Assembly: GCA_036274895.1 (NCBI GenBank)
Contig: DASUEU010000006.1
Coordinates: 1-14,447 of the forward strand
DNA length: 14,447 nt
Reading direction: 5' to 3'
Source: CALMKX01 sp036274895
GTDB lineage: Bacteria; Acidobacteriota; Thermoanaerobaculia; Multivoradales; SZUA-115
The notes below the pieces were generated by a model, which was not told the origin of the DNA, made no database searches, and saw only the letters and a program-made list of their open reading frames with translations. Below, piece after piece: positions 6,930 to 13,769 of the stretch. Both the position numbers and the translations under genes were made by a program. Positions within the stretch are counted from its first letter, which is position 1. Each line of letters opens with the position of its first letter.

Positions 6930-7842
6930 GGGGGCGCCGGAGGCGCCGCCCCTGCCCGAGGCGTTCCGCCGCGCCCTCGAGCGCTATCTCGATCACCTCG
7001 CCGTCGAGAGGGCCCTCTCGACCAACACCGTCGAGGCCTACCGCCGGGACCTCGAGCGCCTGGGGGCGGACCTGGCGCGGGACGGCCGGGACGCCGCGAA
7101 GGCCGGTGCCGAGGAGCTCGGCGCCCACCTGCGCTCGCTGCGCCGCCGGGGGCTGGCGGGGCGCTCGATCACCCGCGCCATCGCCGCCCTGCGCGGTTTC
7201 TTCGCCTTTCTGGTCCAGGGGGGAGACCGGGCGGACGACCCCTCGACCCTGCTGCTCGCCCCGAAGCTGGCCCAGAAGCTGCCGGAGGTCGTCTCCGAGG
7301 ACCGGATCAACGCCCTGCTGGCGGCGCCGGACGTGGCCGAGCCCCTCGGGCTGCGCGACCGGGCCATGCTCGAGCTGCTCTACGCCACGGGGCTGCGGGT
7401 CTCCGAGCTGGTGGGGCTCACGTTGGCCCAGCTGCGCCTCGACGCCGGCTTCCTGGTGGCCTTCGGCAAGGGCGCCAAGGAGCGGGTGGTGCCGGTGGGG
7501 GAGAGGGCGGAGGAGTGGTTGGGCCGCTACCTGCGCGAGGTACGGCCAGGTCTGGCCAAGGGACGGCACCAGGCGGTCTTCGTCAACCGTTCCGGGGCGC
7601 CGATGAGCCGGCAGGGTTTCTGGAAGAACCTCGCGGCGTACGGGCGGCAGGTGGGGATCGCCGACCTCCACCCGCACATGCTGCGCCACAGTTTCGCTAC
7701 CCACCTGCTCGAGCACGGCGCGGACCTGCGCTCGGTGCAGATGATGCTCGGCCACGCCAGCGTCTCGACCACCCAGATCTACACCCACATCCACCAGCAG
7801 CGGCTGCGCAGCCTCTACGACCGCTACCACCCGCGGGCTTGA
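6907..7842 (+). CDS. xerD: Tyrosine recombinase, XerD type
   Basis: 311 residues, close to the usual 295-310. Residues 16-105 are the SAM-like N-terminal core-binding domain (FRRALERYLDHL, then NTVEAYRRDLERL). The catalytic domain carries all six expected residues: Arg164 (ATGLRVSEL), Lys188 (FGKGAKER), His257 and Arg260 (HPHMLRHSFATHLLEHG), His283 (MLGHASVSTTQ) and nucleophile Tyr292 (IYTHI). The ending YHPRA and the DLRSVQMMLGH segment resemble XerD more than XerC. Role by family: with XerC, resolves chromosome dimers at dif during division. The ATG at 6907 overlaps the upstream gene by 23 bases, suggesting translational coupling. An integron or phage integrase is less likely because there is no arm-binding domain and no att site or cargo nearby. 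Confidence 0.92.
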   Translation: MGRPRRAEGAPEAPPLPEAFRRALERYLDHLAVERALSTNTVEAYRRDLERLGADLARDGRDAAKAGAEELGAHLRSLRRRGLAGRSITRAIAALRGFFAFLVQGGDRADDPSTLLLAPKLAQKLPEVVSEDRINALLAAPDVAEPLGLRDRAMLELLYATGLRVSELVGLTLAQLRLDAGFLVAFGKGAKERVVPVGERAEEWLGRYLREVRPGLAKGRHQAVFVNRSGAPMSRQGFWKNLAAYGRQVGIADLHPHMLRHSFATHLLEHGADLRSVQMMLGHASVSTTQIYTHIHQQRLRSLYDRYHPRA

Positions 7843-7902
7843 GGGGCTCGGCGCTCCCAGCGCGTGCGTTGGACTCCGGAGCGTGCTCGTCCGTACACCA
7901 CC

Positions 7903-7911
7903 TGCTACCAT
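7903..7911 (+). promoter_or_regulatory. Extended -10 (TGCTACCAT) directly before the transglycosylase start
   Basis: TG-C-TACCAT ends at 7911, seven bases before ATG 7919, with no Shine-Dalgarno sequence. The upstream ATG at 7910 overlaps this hexamer. If this promoter is real, the mRNA would start at about 7919 and be leaderless. Confidence 0.45.
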
Positions 7912-7918
7912 GCACCCG

Positions 7919-8677
7919 ATGACCCGCGCCCTTCGTGCCTTGACCCTCGCCGCCGGTGCCCTGGCGGCCCTCGCCGCCTCCTCGCCGGCCGGCGCCGAGC
8001 TGGTGGTGCTGACCGACGGCCGCTTCTTGAAGGTCCGGGCCTACCAGCTCCAGGGCGACCGCATGCAGATGACCCTCGCCGAGGGGGGGATCCTCACCAT
8101 GGGCCTCTCCCGCATCGAGCGGGTGGTGGCCGACGAGGTGCCCCTGCCGGCCGAGGAGGTCGAGCTCGCGCCCCTGATCGAGACCCCGCCGCCCCCGACC
8201 TTGTCCTGGCGCTTCGAGCAGGACCACGGCGTGCCGGCCACCCCCTACGGGGAGCTGATCTTCTCGACCGCCGAGAAGCACCAGGTCAATCCCTCGCTGG
8301 TCGCCGCCGTGGTGCGCGCGGAGTCGGCCTTCCGCTCCACGGCGGTCTCCCCCAAGGGCGCCTGCGGGCTGATGCAGCTGATGCCCGCCACCGCCCACCG
8401 CTTCGGCGTGCGTGGTTGGGAGATCTTCGAGCCGGACAAGAACCTCGGCGCTGGCGTGCGCTACCTGCGCTGGCTGCTCGACCGCTACGACGACAACCTC
8501 GCCCTGGCCCTGGCCGCCTACAACGCCGGCGAGGGCACGGTGGACCGCTACCGCGGCGTGCCCCCGTTCCGGGAGACCCGCGGCTACGTGCGGCGGATCT
8601 ACGGCTATCTGGGGCTGGCGGCGGAGGAGGCCGACGCCTCGGGCCTCGCCGGAGCCGTGGTCGCAGCCGGCCGGTAG
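7919..8677 (+). CDS. Secreted SLT-domain lytic transglycosylase
   Basis: 252 residues from ATG 7919. Residues 1-26 are a signal peptide ending AGA. Residues 27-75 form a small beta region (LVVLTDGRFLKV, then ILTMGLSRIERV), found before SLT domains in some proteins and without known function. From about residue 110 the Slt/MltC/E-like domain follows: catalytic Glu135 in VVRAESAF, then AVSPKGACGLMQLMPATA, the LGAGVRYLRWLLDRY helix, and ALAAYNAGEGTVDRY. It would cleave the MurNAc-GlcNAc bond of peptidoglycan, forming 1,6-anhydro ends, in the periplasm. ATGs at 7910 and 7919 and a GTG at 7883 are in frame; 7919 was chosen from the -10 spacing and clean signal peptide, but 7910 (255 residues) remains possible. 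Its last 73 bases overlap the SpoIIE-type gene on the other strand. Confidence 0.9.
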   Translation: MTRALRALTLAAGALAALAASSPAGAELVVLTDGRFLKVRAYQLQGDRMQMTLAEGGILTMGLSRIERVVADEVPLPAEEVELAPLIETPPPPTLSWRFEQDHGVPATPYGELIFSTAEKHQVNPSLVAAVVRAESAFRSTAVSPKGACGLMQLMPATAHRFGVRGWEIFEPDKNLGAGVRYLRWLLDRYDDNLALALAAYNAGEGTVDRYRGVPPFRETRGYVRRIYGYLGLAAEEADASGLAGAVVAAGR

Positions 8678-10710
8678 CGCACCACCACCAGCGTACGATC
8701 GTCGCCGACCGGGGTCCCGGCGGCGTGGGCGTCGATGGCGCCGGTCAGGGCGCTCCGCACGTCGGCGGCGGTGCGGGCCGGCCGCGCCAGGGTTGCCGCC
8801 ACCCGGTCGTAGCCGAACATCTCGCCATTCGGGCTCTGGGCCTCGATCAGCCCGTCGGACAGCCACACCAGGGAGTCGCCCGGCTTGATCTCGAAGCGGG
8901 TGGCGCGGAAGCTGCGGTCGAGGCAGCCCAGGGGAGAGCTCTCGAGGATGATCTCCTCGACCTCCCCGCCACGCAGGAGGTAGGTCGGGGGGTGGCCGGC
9001 GTTGGTCAGCTCCACCACGCCGTTGCGGAAGTCGATCAGGGCGATCGTGGCGGTGACGAAGAAGCGCCGTTCGGTGCTCGACTGGCGGATCAGCTCGTCG
9101 AGCCGGGTCAGGATCCACAGGGGATCCACCCGCTCGGCCAGCAGCAGGGTGAGCCCGGCCTTGACCATCGCCATGCGCAGCCCCGAGGACAGGCCGTGGC
9201 CGGAGACGTCGGCGATCACCACCGCCAGGCGGCCGTCCGATAGCTCGATCAGGTCGAGGTAATCGCCGCCCAGGGCGGCGCTGGGCTCGAAGAGGGTGGC
9301 GCAGTCGGCCTTCGGGTTCCTGGGCAGGTGGCGGGGCAGCAGGCTGCGCTGCACCTCGCGGGCGATCGCCAGCTCCTTGTCGAGCACCTCCTGCTCGGCC
9401 GCCCGGGCCACCGCCTCGCCGAGGTGGTTGGCCATCTCGTTGAAGGAGCGTTGCAGGGCACCCACCTGGTCCCGGCGGTGGGCCGGGATGCGGTAGGAGA
9501 AGTCCCCGGCCTGCACCGCGGCGGTCGCCTTGCTGAGCTGGTTGACCGCCCGCGACAGGCCGAAGGAGAGGAAGCTCGCGACCAGGAAGGCCACGGCGTA
9601 GACGGTGAGCAGGGTGCCGGCCACCGAAATGAGGCCGATCCACAGGGCCGAGCGGAACTCGGCGTTGCCGGCGAAGAGGATCTGGGCGATCCGGGCGAAG
9701 GTTCCCTCGACCGGAGCCACCAGGCCGCGGCCGGCGATCTCACCGGTGGCGAGATCGAAGAGGGGGCCGTGAACCTCCGGCCACACCACGCGGCGGCGGT
9801 CGAGCCAGCTCTTGCCGTTCTGGGCGGCGAAGAAAGCATCCTTCTCGGCCTGCAGCCGCTGCGCCGCCTCGCGTTCGGCGGCCGTGACCTCGGGCTCCGC
9901 CTCGCTGGTGTCGGAGGCGGCGCTCGCCTCGCCTTCTGCGGCCGGCGTGACCTCCTCGCCCCCCACCTGGAAGCGGATACCCTGGCCGACCTGGACGGCG
10001 GCCACCGTCGGCCCCTTGCCGTCGCCCCGCATGGGCCGCAGCTCCACCCACAGGCCGGTCTTCTTGCGCAGCAGGTGGTCGAGCTCACCGTCGAAAAGGG
10101 CGACCACCCCCAGCTCGCCGGTCTCCACCGCCACTGCCACCGTGGGCTTGCCGTCGGCGCCCCGGACGTAGCGAGCGAGCTTGAACGGCGAGCCGAAGCT
10201 GTTCTCCGGCAGGGGGGCGGTGAGCCACACCGGCCAGGTCTCGGGCGCCAGGCCCGCGCCGCCCACGCGCTTGCCGGCCCGGTAGTAGTCGAAGCTGAAG
10301 CCGGAGCGAGTCGGCTGGCTCGGCTGGCCCTCGGCCTCGAAGGCGGCCAGTCGAGCCTTGGCCTGCTCGATGGCCGAGACTTCCAGAGATGCCAGGGTGC
10401 TGCGGCTGACGTAGCCCAGAAAGAAGCTCGCCAGCACGTAGCAGGCGCCCAGGGCCAGGATCAGCGCCATGGGTACGGGCACGACCCCGATCAAGAAGTG
10501 GGAGAAGGCGAGGCGGCGGCCCACTTTCCACAGGAAGGCCCGGTAGGCGATCACCGCCAGGGTGACCAGGCCCGCGGTGAGGGTGAGGCCGAAGAGCACC
10601 CAGGCCAGGGTGGAGACCGGCTTGGCCGCGGTGACGCCGAGCGCCACCAGGACGGCCAGGACCGCCAGGACGATGCCGAGGCGCTTGAAAAAGGTGCGGA
10701 CCGTGATCAT
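8605..10710 (-). CDS. Membrane-bound HAMP-SpoIIE (RsbU-type PP2C) serine phosphatase
   Basis: 701 residues. Hydrophobic segments lie near 11-28, 34-57 and 72-97, and one at 355-385. Residues about 100-350 form an extracytoplasmic sensor region that matches no domain I recognise and includes an Ala/Glu-rich stretch (255-292). A HAMP linker (about 380-432) leads into a short coiled-coil-like helix with AREVQRSLLPRHLP (450-463), typical of RsbU/SpoIIE enzymes. The phosphatase domain has the metal-binding aspartates in GGDYLDL (481-487), ADVSGHG (500-506), LSDGL (617-621) and GDDRT (669-673), all intact. By family, it dephosphorylates an anti-sigma-factor antagonist (STAS protein) in response to an external signal; no antagonist or anti-sigma kinase is adjacent. 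The start follows GAGG at about nine bases. The 3' end is antisense to the transglycosylase 3' end. Confidence 0.92.
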   Translation of the reverse strand: MITVRTFFKRLGIVLAVLAVLVALGVTAAKPVSTLAWVLFGLTLTAGLVTLAVIAYRAFLWKVGRRLAFSHFLIGVVPVPMALILALGACYVLASFFLGYVSRSTLASLEVSAIEQAKARLAAFEAEGQPSQPTRSGFSFDYYRAGKRVGGAGLAPETWPVWLTAPLPENSFGSPFKLARYVRGADGKPTVAVAVETGELGVVALFDGELDHLLRKKTGLWVELRPMRGDGKGPTVAAVQVGQGIRFQVGGEEVTPAAEGEASAASDTSEAEPEVTAAEREAAQRLQAEKDAFFAAQNGKSWLDRRRVVWPEVHGPLFDLATGEIAGRGLVAPVEGTFARIAQILFAGNAEFRSALWIGLISVAGTLLTVYAVAFLVASFLSFGLSRAVNQLSKATAAVQAGDFSYRIPAHRRDQVGALQRSFNEMANHLGEAVARAAEQEVLDKELAIAREVQRSLLPRHLPRNPKADCATLFEPSAALGGDYLDLIELSDGRLAVVIADVSGHGLSSGLRMAMVKAGLTLLLAERVDPLWILTRLDELIRQSSTERRFFVTATIALIDFRNGVVELTNAGHPPTYLLRGGEVEEIILESSPLGCLDRSFRATRFEIKPGDSLVWLSDGLIEAQSPNGEMFGYDRVAATLARPARTAADVRSALTGAIDAHAAGTPVGDDRTLVVVRYRPAATTAPARPEASASSAASPR

Positions 10711-10769
10711 CGGGTCGGCCTCAGCGTGTCACTACGCTGTCGTGGATTCAAGGTTTGGGGCCGTCGCGC

Positions 10770-10799
10770 TTGGCCTGCCGCGCGCCAGTTGCATACAAT
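10770..10799 (+). promoter_or_regulatory. Candidate promoter TTGGCC-N18-TACAAT for the rubrerythrin-like gene
   Basis: TACAAT (10794-10799) matches five of six -10 positions; TTGGCC (10770-10775) is a partial -35 at 18 bases. AGGAGG (10818-10823) follows and lies ten bases before GTG 10834. This is the most complete promoter-like arrangement in the window. Confidence 0.5.
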
Positions 10800-10833
10800 C
10801 TCGAGCCGAGTCGAACCAGGAGGGAGCCCGCCC

Positions 10834-11232
10834 GTGTCCAGACTACCGCGCCATCTCGAGCACCTGAAGACCGGCTTCACGGCCGAGGCCGTCAGCGCCG
10901 CCCGCTTCCGGGCCTATGCCGCCCGCGCCGAAGCCGAGGGGCTGCCCAACCTCGCTCGCCACTGGCGCGACCTGGCCGCGGCCAAGGACGCGCTGGCGGT
11001 GCGGCTGCTCGAGGCGGCCGGGCAGGCGCGCGGTGGCGCCCTGGACCTCGGCACGGCCGTCGCCGAGGAGGGTTACGAGAACGACGTGCTCTACCCGAAG
11101 ATGGTGCGCGAGGTCGACGCCGAGACGGCGGCGATCCTGGGGGAGGTCACCGCGGCGCAGAAGGACCACCTCGGCCGCATCGAGAAGCTGCGCAGCGCCT
11201 TCCAGGCCGCTCGCGGTGACGTGCCCGCCTGA
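10834..11232 (+). CDS. Short rubrerythrin-like (ferritin-like) protein with altered diiron ligands
   Basis: 132 residues, all-helical pattern. The segments LKTGFTAEAVSAARFRAYA (11-29), GLPNLARHWRDLAAAKDAL (36-54), LGTAVAEEGYENDVLYPKM (72-90) and TAAQKDHLGRIEKL (106-119) follow the four helices of rubrerythrin in order. Glu18 and the ExxE pair Glu79/Glu82 are kept. The second-helix ExxH is Lys51 and Leu54, and the last-helix ExxH is Gln109 with His112, so a normal diiron centre is doubtful. There is no C-terminal rubredoxin CxxC domain. The start is the GTG at 10834, preceded by AGGAGG; reading frame further upstream is antisense to the phosphatase gene and not coding. It converges on the Fe-S carrier gene with four bases between. 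Function: possibly an iron- or peroxide-related or scaffold role, not established. Confidence 0.75.
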   Translation: MSRLPRHLEHLKTGFTAEAVSAARFRAYAARAEAEGLPNLARHWRDLAAAKDALAVRLLEAAGQARGGALDLGTAVAEEGYENDVLYPKMVREVDAETAAILGEVTAAQKDHLGRIEKLRSAFQAARGDVPA

Positions 11233-11236
11233 GCCT

Positions 11237-11515
11237 TCAGCAGGAGACTCCCCACGAGGGGTGATCGAGCCGAAACCCCTCGTCCTCGTCATAGTCCAGG
11301 GTCGCGCCGTCGAGCTGGCTCGCCGCCATGCGGTCGAGGGCGAGGGGGATCCCATCCAGGGTCAAACGAAGGTCGTCGGCCGCGATGCTGCGGGTGCCGG
11401 CGAGGCGAAAGCCCATGGCGCCGCAGCCTCCGGCGAAGGCGATGCGCAGCGAGGCGCCGGGCTCGAGATCCCGCTCGGCGGCGGCCACGGCAGCGGGGGT
11501 CAGGGTCAGCTCCAT
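11237..11515 (-). CDS. HesB/IscA-family (A-type) Fe-S cluster carrier-like protein
   Basis: 92 residues. It begins MELTLTPAAV and has AFAGGCGAMGFRLAG, with Cys31 at the position of the first conserved cysteine of A-type carriers, then LTLDGIPLALDRMAASQLDGATLDY, which fits the IscA 'D-G-hydrophobic ... L-x-G-x-x-I-D-Y' beta core. The usual C-terminal CxC is replaced by a single final Cys92 (WGVSC), as in divergent HesB-like proteins. It may bind and pass on Fe-S clusters, with two rather than three cysteines. The ATG at 11515 starts the conserved core; no Shine-Dalgarno precedes it, and TACAAT on the same strand ends seven bases upstream. Head to head with nuoB, 66 bases apart, which is sensible for supplying clusters to complex I, though this link is inference. 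Confidence 0.8.
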   Translation of the reverse strand: MELTLTPAAVAAAERDLEPGASLRIAFAGGCGAMGFRLAGTRSIAADDLRLTLDGIPLALDRMAASQLDGATLDYDEDEGFRLDHPSWGVSC

Positions 11516-11522
11516 GGCGCCG

Positions 11523-11528
11523 ATTGTA
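11523..11528 (-). promoter_or_regulatory. -10 (TACAAT) directly before the Fe-S carrier start
   Basis: On the minus strand TACAAT is followed by seven bases and then ATG 11515, predicting a leaderless transcript. Five of six hexamer bases match the consensus; no clear -35. Confidence 0.45.
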
Positions 11529-11548
11529 GCCTGGCAGGCGTTGCCCGA

Positions 11549-11557
11549 TGATAGAGT
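11549..11557 (+). promoter_or_regulatory. Candidate extended -10 (TGATAGAGT) for the nuo block
   Basis: TGATAGAGT lies 24 bases before ATG 11582, and GGGAGG (11568-11573) between them is a good ribosome binding site. It stands back to back with the Fe-S carrier promoter in the same 66-base gap. No -35 evident. Confidence 0.4.
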
Positions 11558-11581
11558 GTCGCGCCGAGGGAGGCACTCCTG

Positions 11582-12115
11582 ATGAAGGGTTTGACCGGCG
11601 AGTCCTGGGTCACCACCAAGTTCGAACAGTTGGAAGAGTGGTCGCAACGCCACTCCTTCTGGCCCTTCCCCTTCGGCACCGCCTGCTGTGCCATCGAGTT
11701 CATGGGGACTGTTTCCGCCCACTACGACCTCGCACGCTTCGGTTCCGAGGTGGTCCGCTTCTCCCCCCGTCAGAGCGACGTTCTGCTGGTCGCCGGCACC
11801 ATCAACGACAAGATGGCGCCGGTGCTCAAGAAGATCTACGACCAGATGGCCGACCCCAAGTGGGTGATCTCGATGGGTGCCTGCGCGTGCTCGGGTGGCT
11901 TCTACCGCTCCTATCACGTGGTGCAGGGGATCGACGAGCTGATTCCGGTGGACGTCTACGTGCCCGGCTGCCCGCCCACTCCGGAAGGGTTGATCTACGG
12001 CATCCTGCAGCTGAAGGAGAAGGTGATCCGCGACCGGCAGCGGCACCAACAGCGCTTGAAGAAGGAGAGGCAAGCTCGTGGCGGTCGAGACGCTGACGCA
12101 ACCGTCGCTTCTTGA
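11582..12115 (+). CDS. nuoB: NADH-quinone oxidoreductase subunit B (NuoB/PSST)
   Basis: 177 residues. NuoB binds cluster N2, the last Fe-S centre before quinone in complex I, on the cytoplasmic face. The four N2 ligands are visible: the tandem Cys35-Cys36 (FGTACCAIEFMG), Cys101 (MGACACSGG) and Cys130 (VPGCPPTPEG). Other conserved parts are the ARFGSEVVRFSPRQSDVLLVAGTI strand and helix (51-74) and DPKWVISMGA. The tail after about residue 150 is charged (Arg, Lys, Gln), long and not conserved. The start is supported by GGGAGG eight bases upstream. No nuoA precedes it; the Fe-S carrier gene lies there in the opposite direction. The end overlaps nuoCD by 38 bases. Confidence 0.97.
   Translation: MKGLTGESWVTTKFEQLEEWSQRHSFWPFPFGTACCAIEFMGTVSAHYDLARFGSEVVRFSPRQSDVLLVAGTINDKMAPVLKKIYDQMADPKWVISMGACACSGGFYRSYHVVQGIDELIPVDVYVPGCPPTPEGLIYGILQLKEKVIRDRQRHQQRLKKERQARGGRDADATVAS
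12061..12069 (+). promoter_or_regulatory. Ribosome binding site (GAAGGAGAG) of nuoCD, inside nuoB
   Basis: A purine-rich AAGGAGAGG stretch ends about eight bases before GTG 12078 and supports this non-ATG start within the nuoB frame, indicating translational coupling. Confidence 0.6.
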
Positions 12116-13769
12116 GAAGTACCCTGCAGGCAGCATCACCCCCGTCGAGGGCCTCGACCAGCCCACCTGGGTGGTGAAGAGGGAGATCCTGGCCGAGCTG
12201 GCCCGCGATCTGCGGGACGGCAAGGACACCCAGTTCGACCTCCTGCTCGACCTCTGCGGCGTCGACTACCCGGACCGCGCGGAGCGCTTCGAGGCGGTCT
12301 ACCACCTCTACTCGATCCCGCGCAAGGAACGGCTCCGGCTCAAGGTGCCCTTGACCGAGGCCGATCCGGTGCTGCCCAGCCTGATCCCGGTGTGGAAAGC
12401 GGTCAACTGGTTCGAGCGCGAAGCCTTCGAGATGTTCGGCCTGCGCTTTGAAAACCATCCCAACCTGCGCCGCCTGCTCACCCACGAGGCCTTCCAGGGC
12501 CACCCCCTGCGCAAGGACTACGACCCGGCTCGCCGCTGGATCCTGACCGAGGACAAGATCTACCGGCCGAAGCTGCACGCTCCCGAGGGCACGGACGACC
12601 TCTTCGAGCGGATGACCATCAACATCGGCCCCTCGCACCCGGCCATGCACGGCACCTTCCGCCTGGTGGCCGAGCTGGACGGCGAGATCATCGTCGCCTC
12701 CGAGGTGGAGACGGGATATCTCCACCGCTGCTTCGAGAAGATGGCCGAGACGCACAACTGGCAGCAGGTCATCCCCTACACCGACCGCCTCAACTACTGC
12801 TCACCGTTCATCAACAACGTCGGCTACTGCCATGCGGTGGAGCGGCTCCTCGGTGTGGAGGTGCCGCCCAAGGCGGTGTGGGCGCGCACCATCCTCTCCG
12901 AGTTTGCCCGCATCATGGATCATTGCGTCTGCAACGGCACGACGCTGGTCGACGCCGGGGCCCTGACCAACTTCTGGTACATGTTCCAACCCCGCGAGGA
13001 GATCTACGGCCTGTTCGAGTCGTGCTGCGGTGCCCGCCTGACCGTCGCCTACGGGCGGATCGGCGGCCTCGCGCAGGACCTGCCTCCTGACTTCGTCGAG
13101 CGCAGCTATCGCCTGCTCGAGATGATTCCCCCCTTCATCGACGACGTCGAGAAGCTGATCGACCGCAACCGGATCTGGATCGATCGCTCGGTGGGGGTGG
13201 CGACGATCAGTGCCGCCGAGGCGGTGAACTGGGGCTGGACCGGCCCCTGCCTGCGCGCCAGCGGCGTCGGCTACGACGTGCGCCGAGCCCATCCCTACGA
13301 TCTCTACGACACGGTCGATTTCGACGTGCCCGTCTACCACGGTGGCGACATCTACGACCGCTACCGGGTGCGCATGGCCGAGATCCGCCAGTCGCTGCGC
13401 ATCATCAAACAGCTGCTCGACCGCGGCATGCCGGCCGGCTCGCACATCGTCGACGATCCCCACGTCGCCTTACCGCCCAAGGAAGCCTGCTACAACCAGA
13501 TGGAAGCCATGATCTATCACTTCAAGCTGATCATGGACGGCATCCAGGTGCCGGCGGGGGAGTGCTACTCGATGGTCGAGGGGGCCAACGGCGAGCTGGG
13601 CTTCTACGCCATCTCGGACGGCTCGTCGAAACCCTATCGCCTGAAGTGCCGGCCGCCCTGCTTCCCGATCTTCTCCTCCTTCCCGGACCTGATCCAGGGC
13701 GGCACCCTCTCCGATGCGATCATCACGCTCGGAGGCCTCAACGTCATCGCCGGAGAGCTCGAACGATGA
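12078..13769 (+). CDS. nuoCD: Fused NADH-quinone oxidoreductase subunits C and D (NuoCD)
   Basis: 563 residues in one frame. Residues about 25-155 are NuoC (30-kDa): FDLLLDLCGVDYP (53-65), NWFEREAFEMFGLRFENHP (110-128), then LRRLLTHE and HPLRKDYD (142-149). A short linker leads to NuoD (49-kDa), about 175-563: INIGPSHPAMHGTFRL (181-196), YTDRLNYCSPFINNVGY (234-250), SEFARIMDH (274-282), RLTVAYGRIGGLAQDLP (320-336), and the ending LGGLNVIAGELER. His191 and Tyr240 fit the quinone-site His/Tyr pair. The N- and C-terminal CxxC pairs of [NiFe] hydrogenase large subunits are absent, so this is a quinone-type subunit. Fusion of C and D is known from enterobacteria and others. GTG start with a good ribosome binding site; the stop overlaps the nuoI start as ATGA. 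Confidence 0.96.
   Translation: MAVETLTQPSLLEKYPAGSITPVEGLDQPTWVVKREILAELARDLRDGKDTQFDLLLDLCGVDYPDRAERFEAVYHLYSIPRKERLRLKVPLTEADPVLPSLIPVWKAVNWFEREAFEMFGLRFENHPNLRRLLTHEAFQGHPLRKDYDPARRWILTEDKIYRPKLHAPEGTDDLFERMTINIGPSHPAMHGTFRLVAELDGEIIVASEVETGYLHRCFEKMAETHNWQQVIPYTDRLNYCSPFINNVGYCHAVERLLGVEVPPKAVWARTILSEFARIMDHCVCNGTTLVDAGALTNFWYMFQPREEIYGLFESCCGARLTVAYGRIGGLAQDLPPDFVERSYRLLEMIPPFIDDVEKLIDRNRIWIDRSVGVATISAAEAVNWGWTGPCLRASGVGYDVRRAHPYDLYDTVDFDVPVYHGGDIYDRYRVRMAEIRQSLRIIKQLLDRGMPAGSHIVDDPHVALPPKEACYNQMEAMIYHFKLIMDGIQVPAGECYSMVEGANGELGFYAISDGSSKPYRLKCRPPCFPIFSSFPDLIQGGTLSDAIITLGGLNVIAGELER

Noticed and set aside
7697..8604. Minus-strand open frame opposite the transglycosylase and xerD ends
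   Set aside because: It continues in the wrong frame relative to the phosphatase and reads through proven plus-strand coding sequence.
10716..10737. Small hairpin CAGCG/CGCTG upstream of the phosphatase gene
   Set aside because: Only a 5-bp stem with an 8-base loop; expected by chance at this GC content.
9328..10833. Long plus-strand frame leading into the rubrerythrin-like gene
   Set aside because: It is antisense to the SpoIIE-type phosphatase; only the part from GTG 10834 has a ribosome site and family features.
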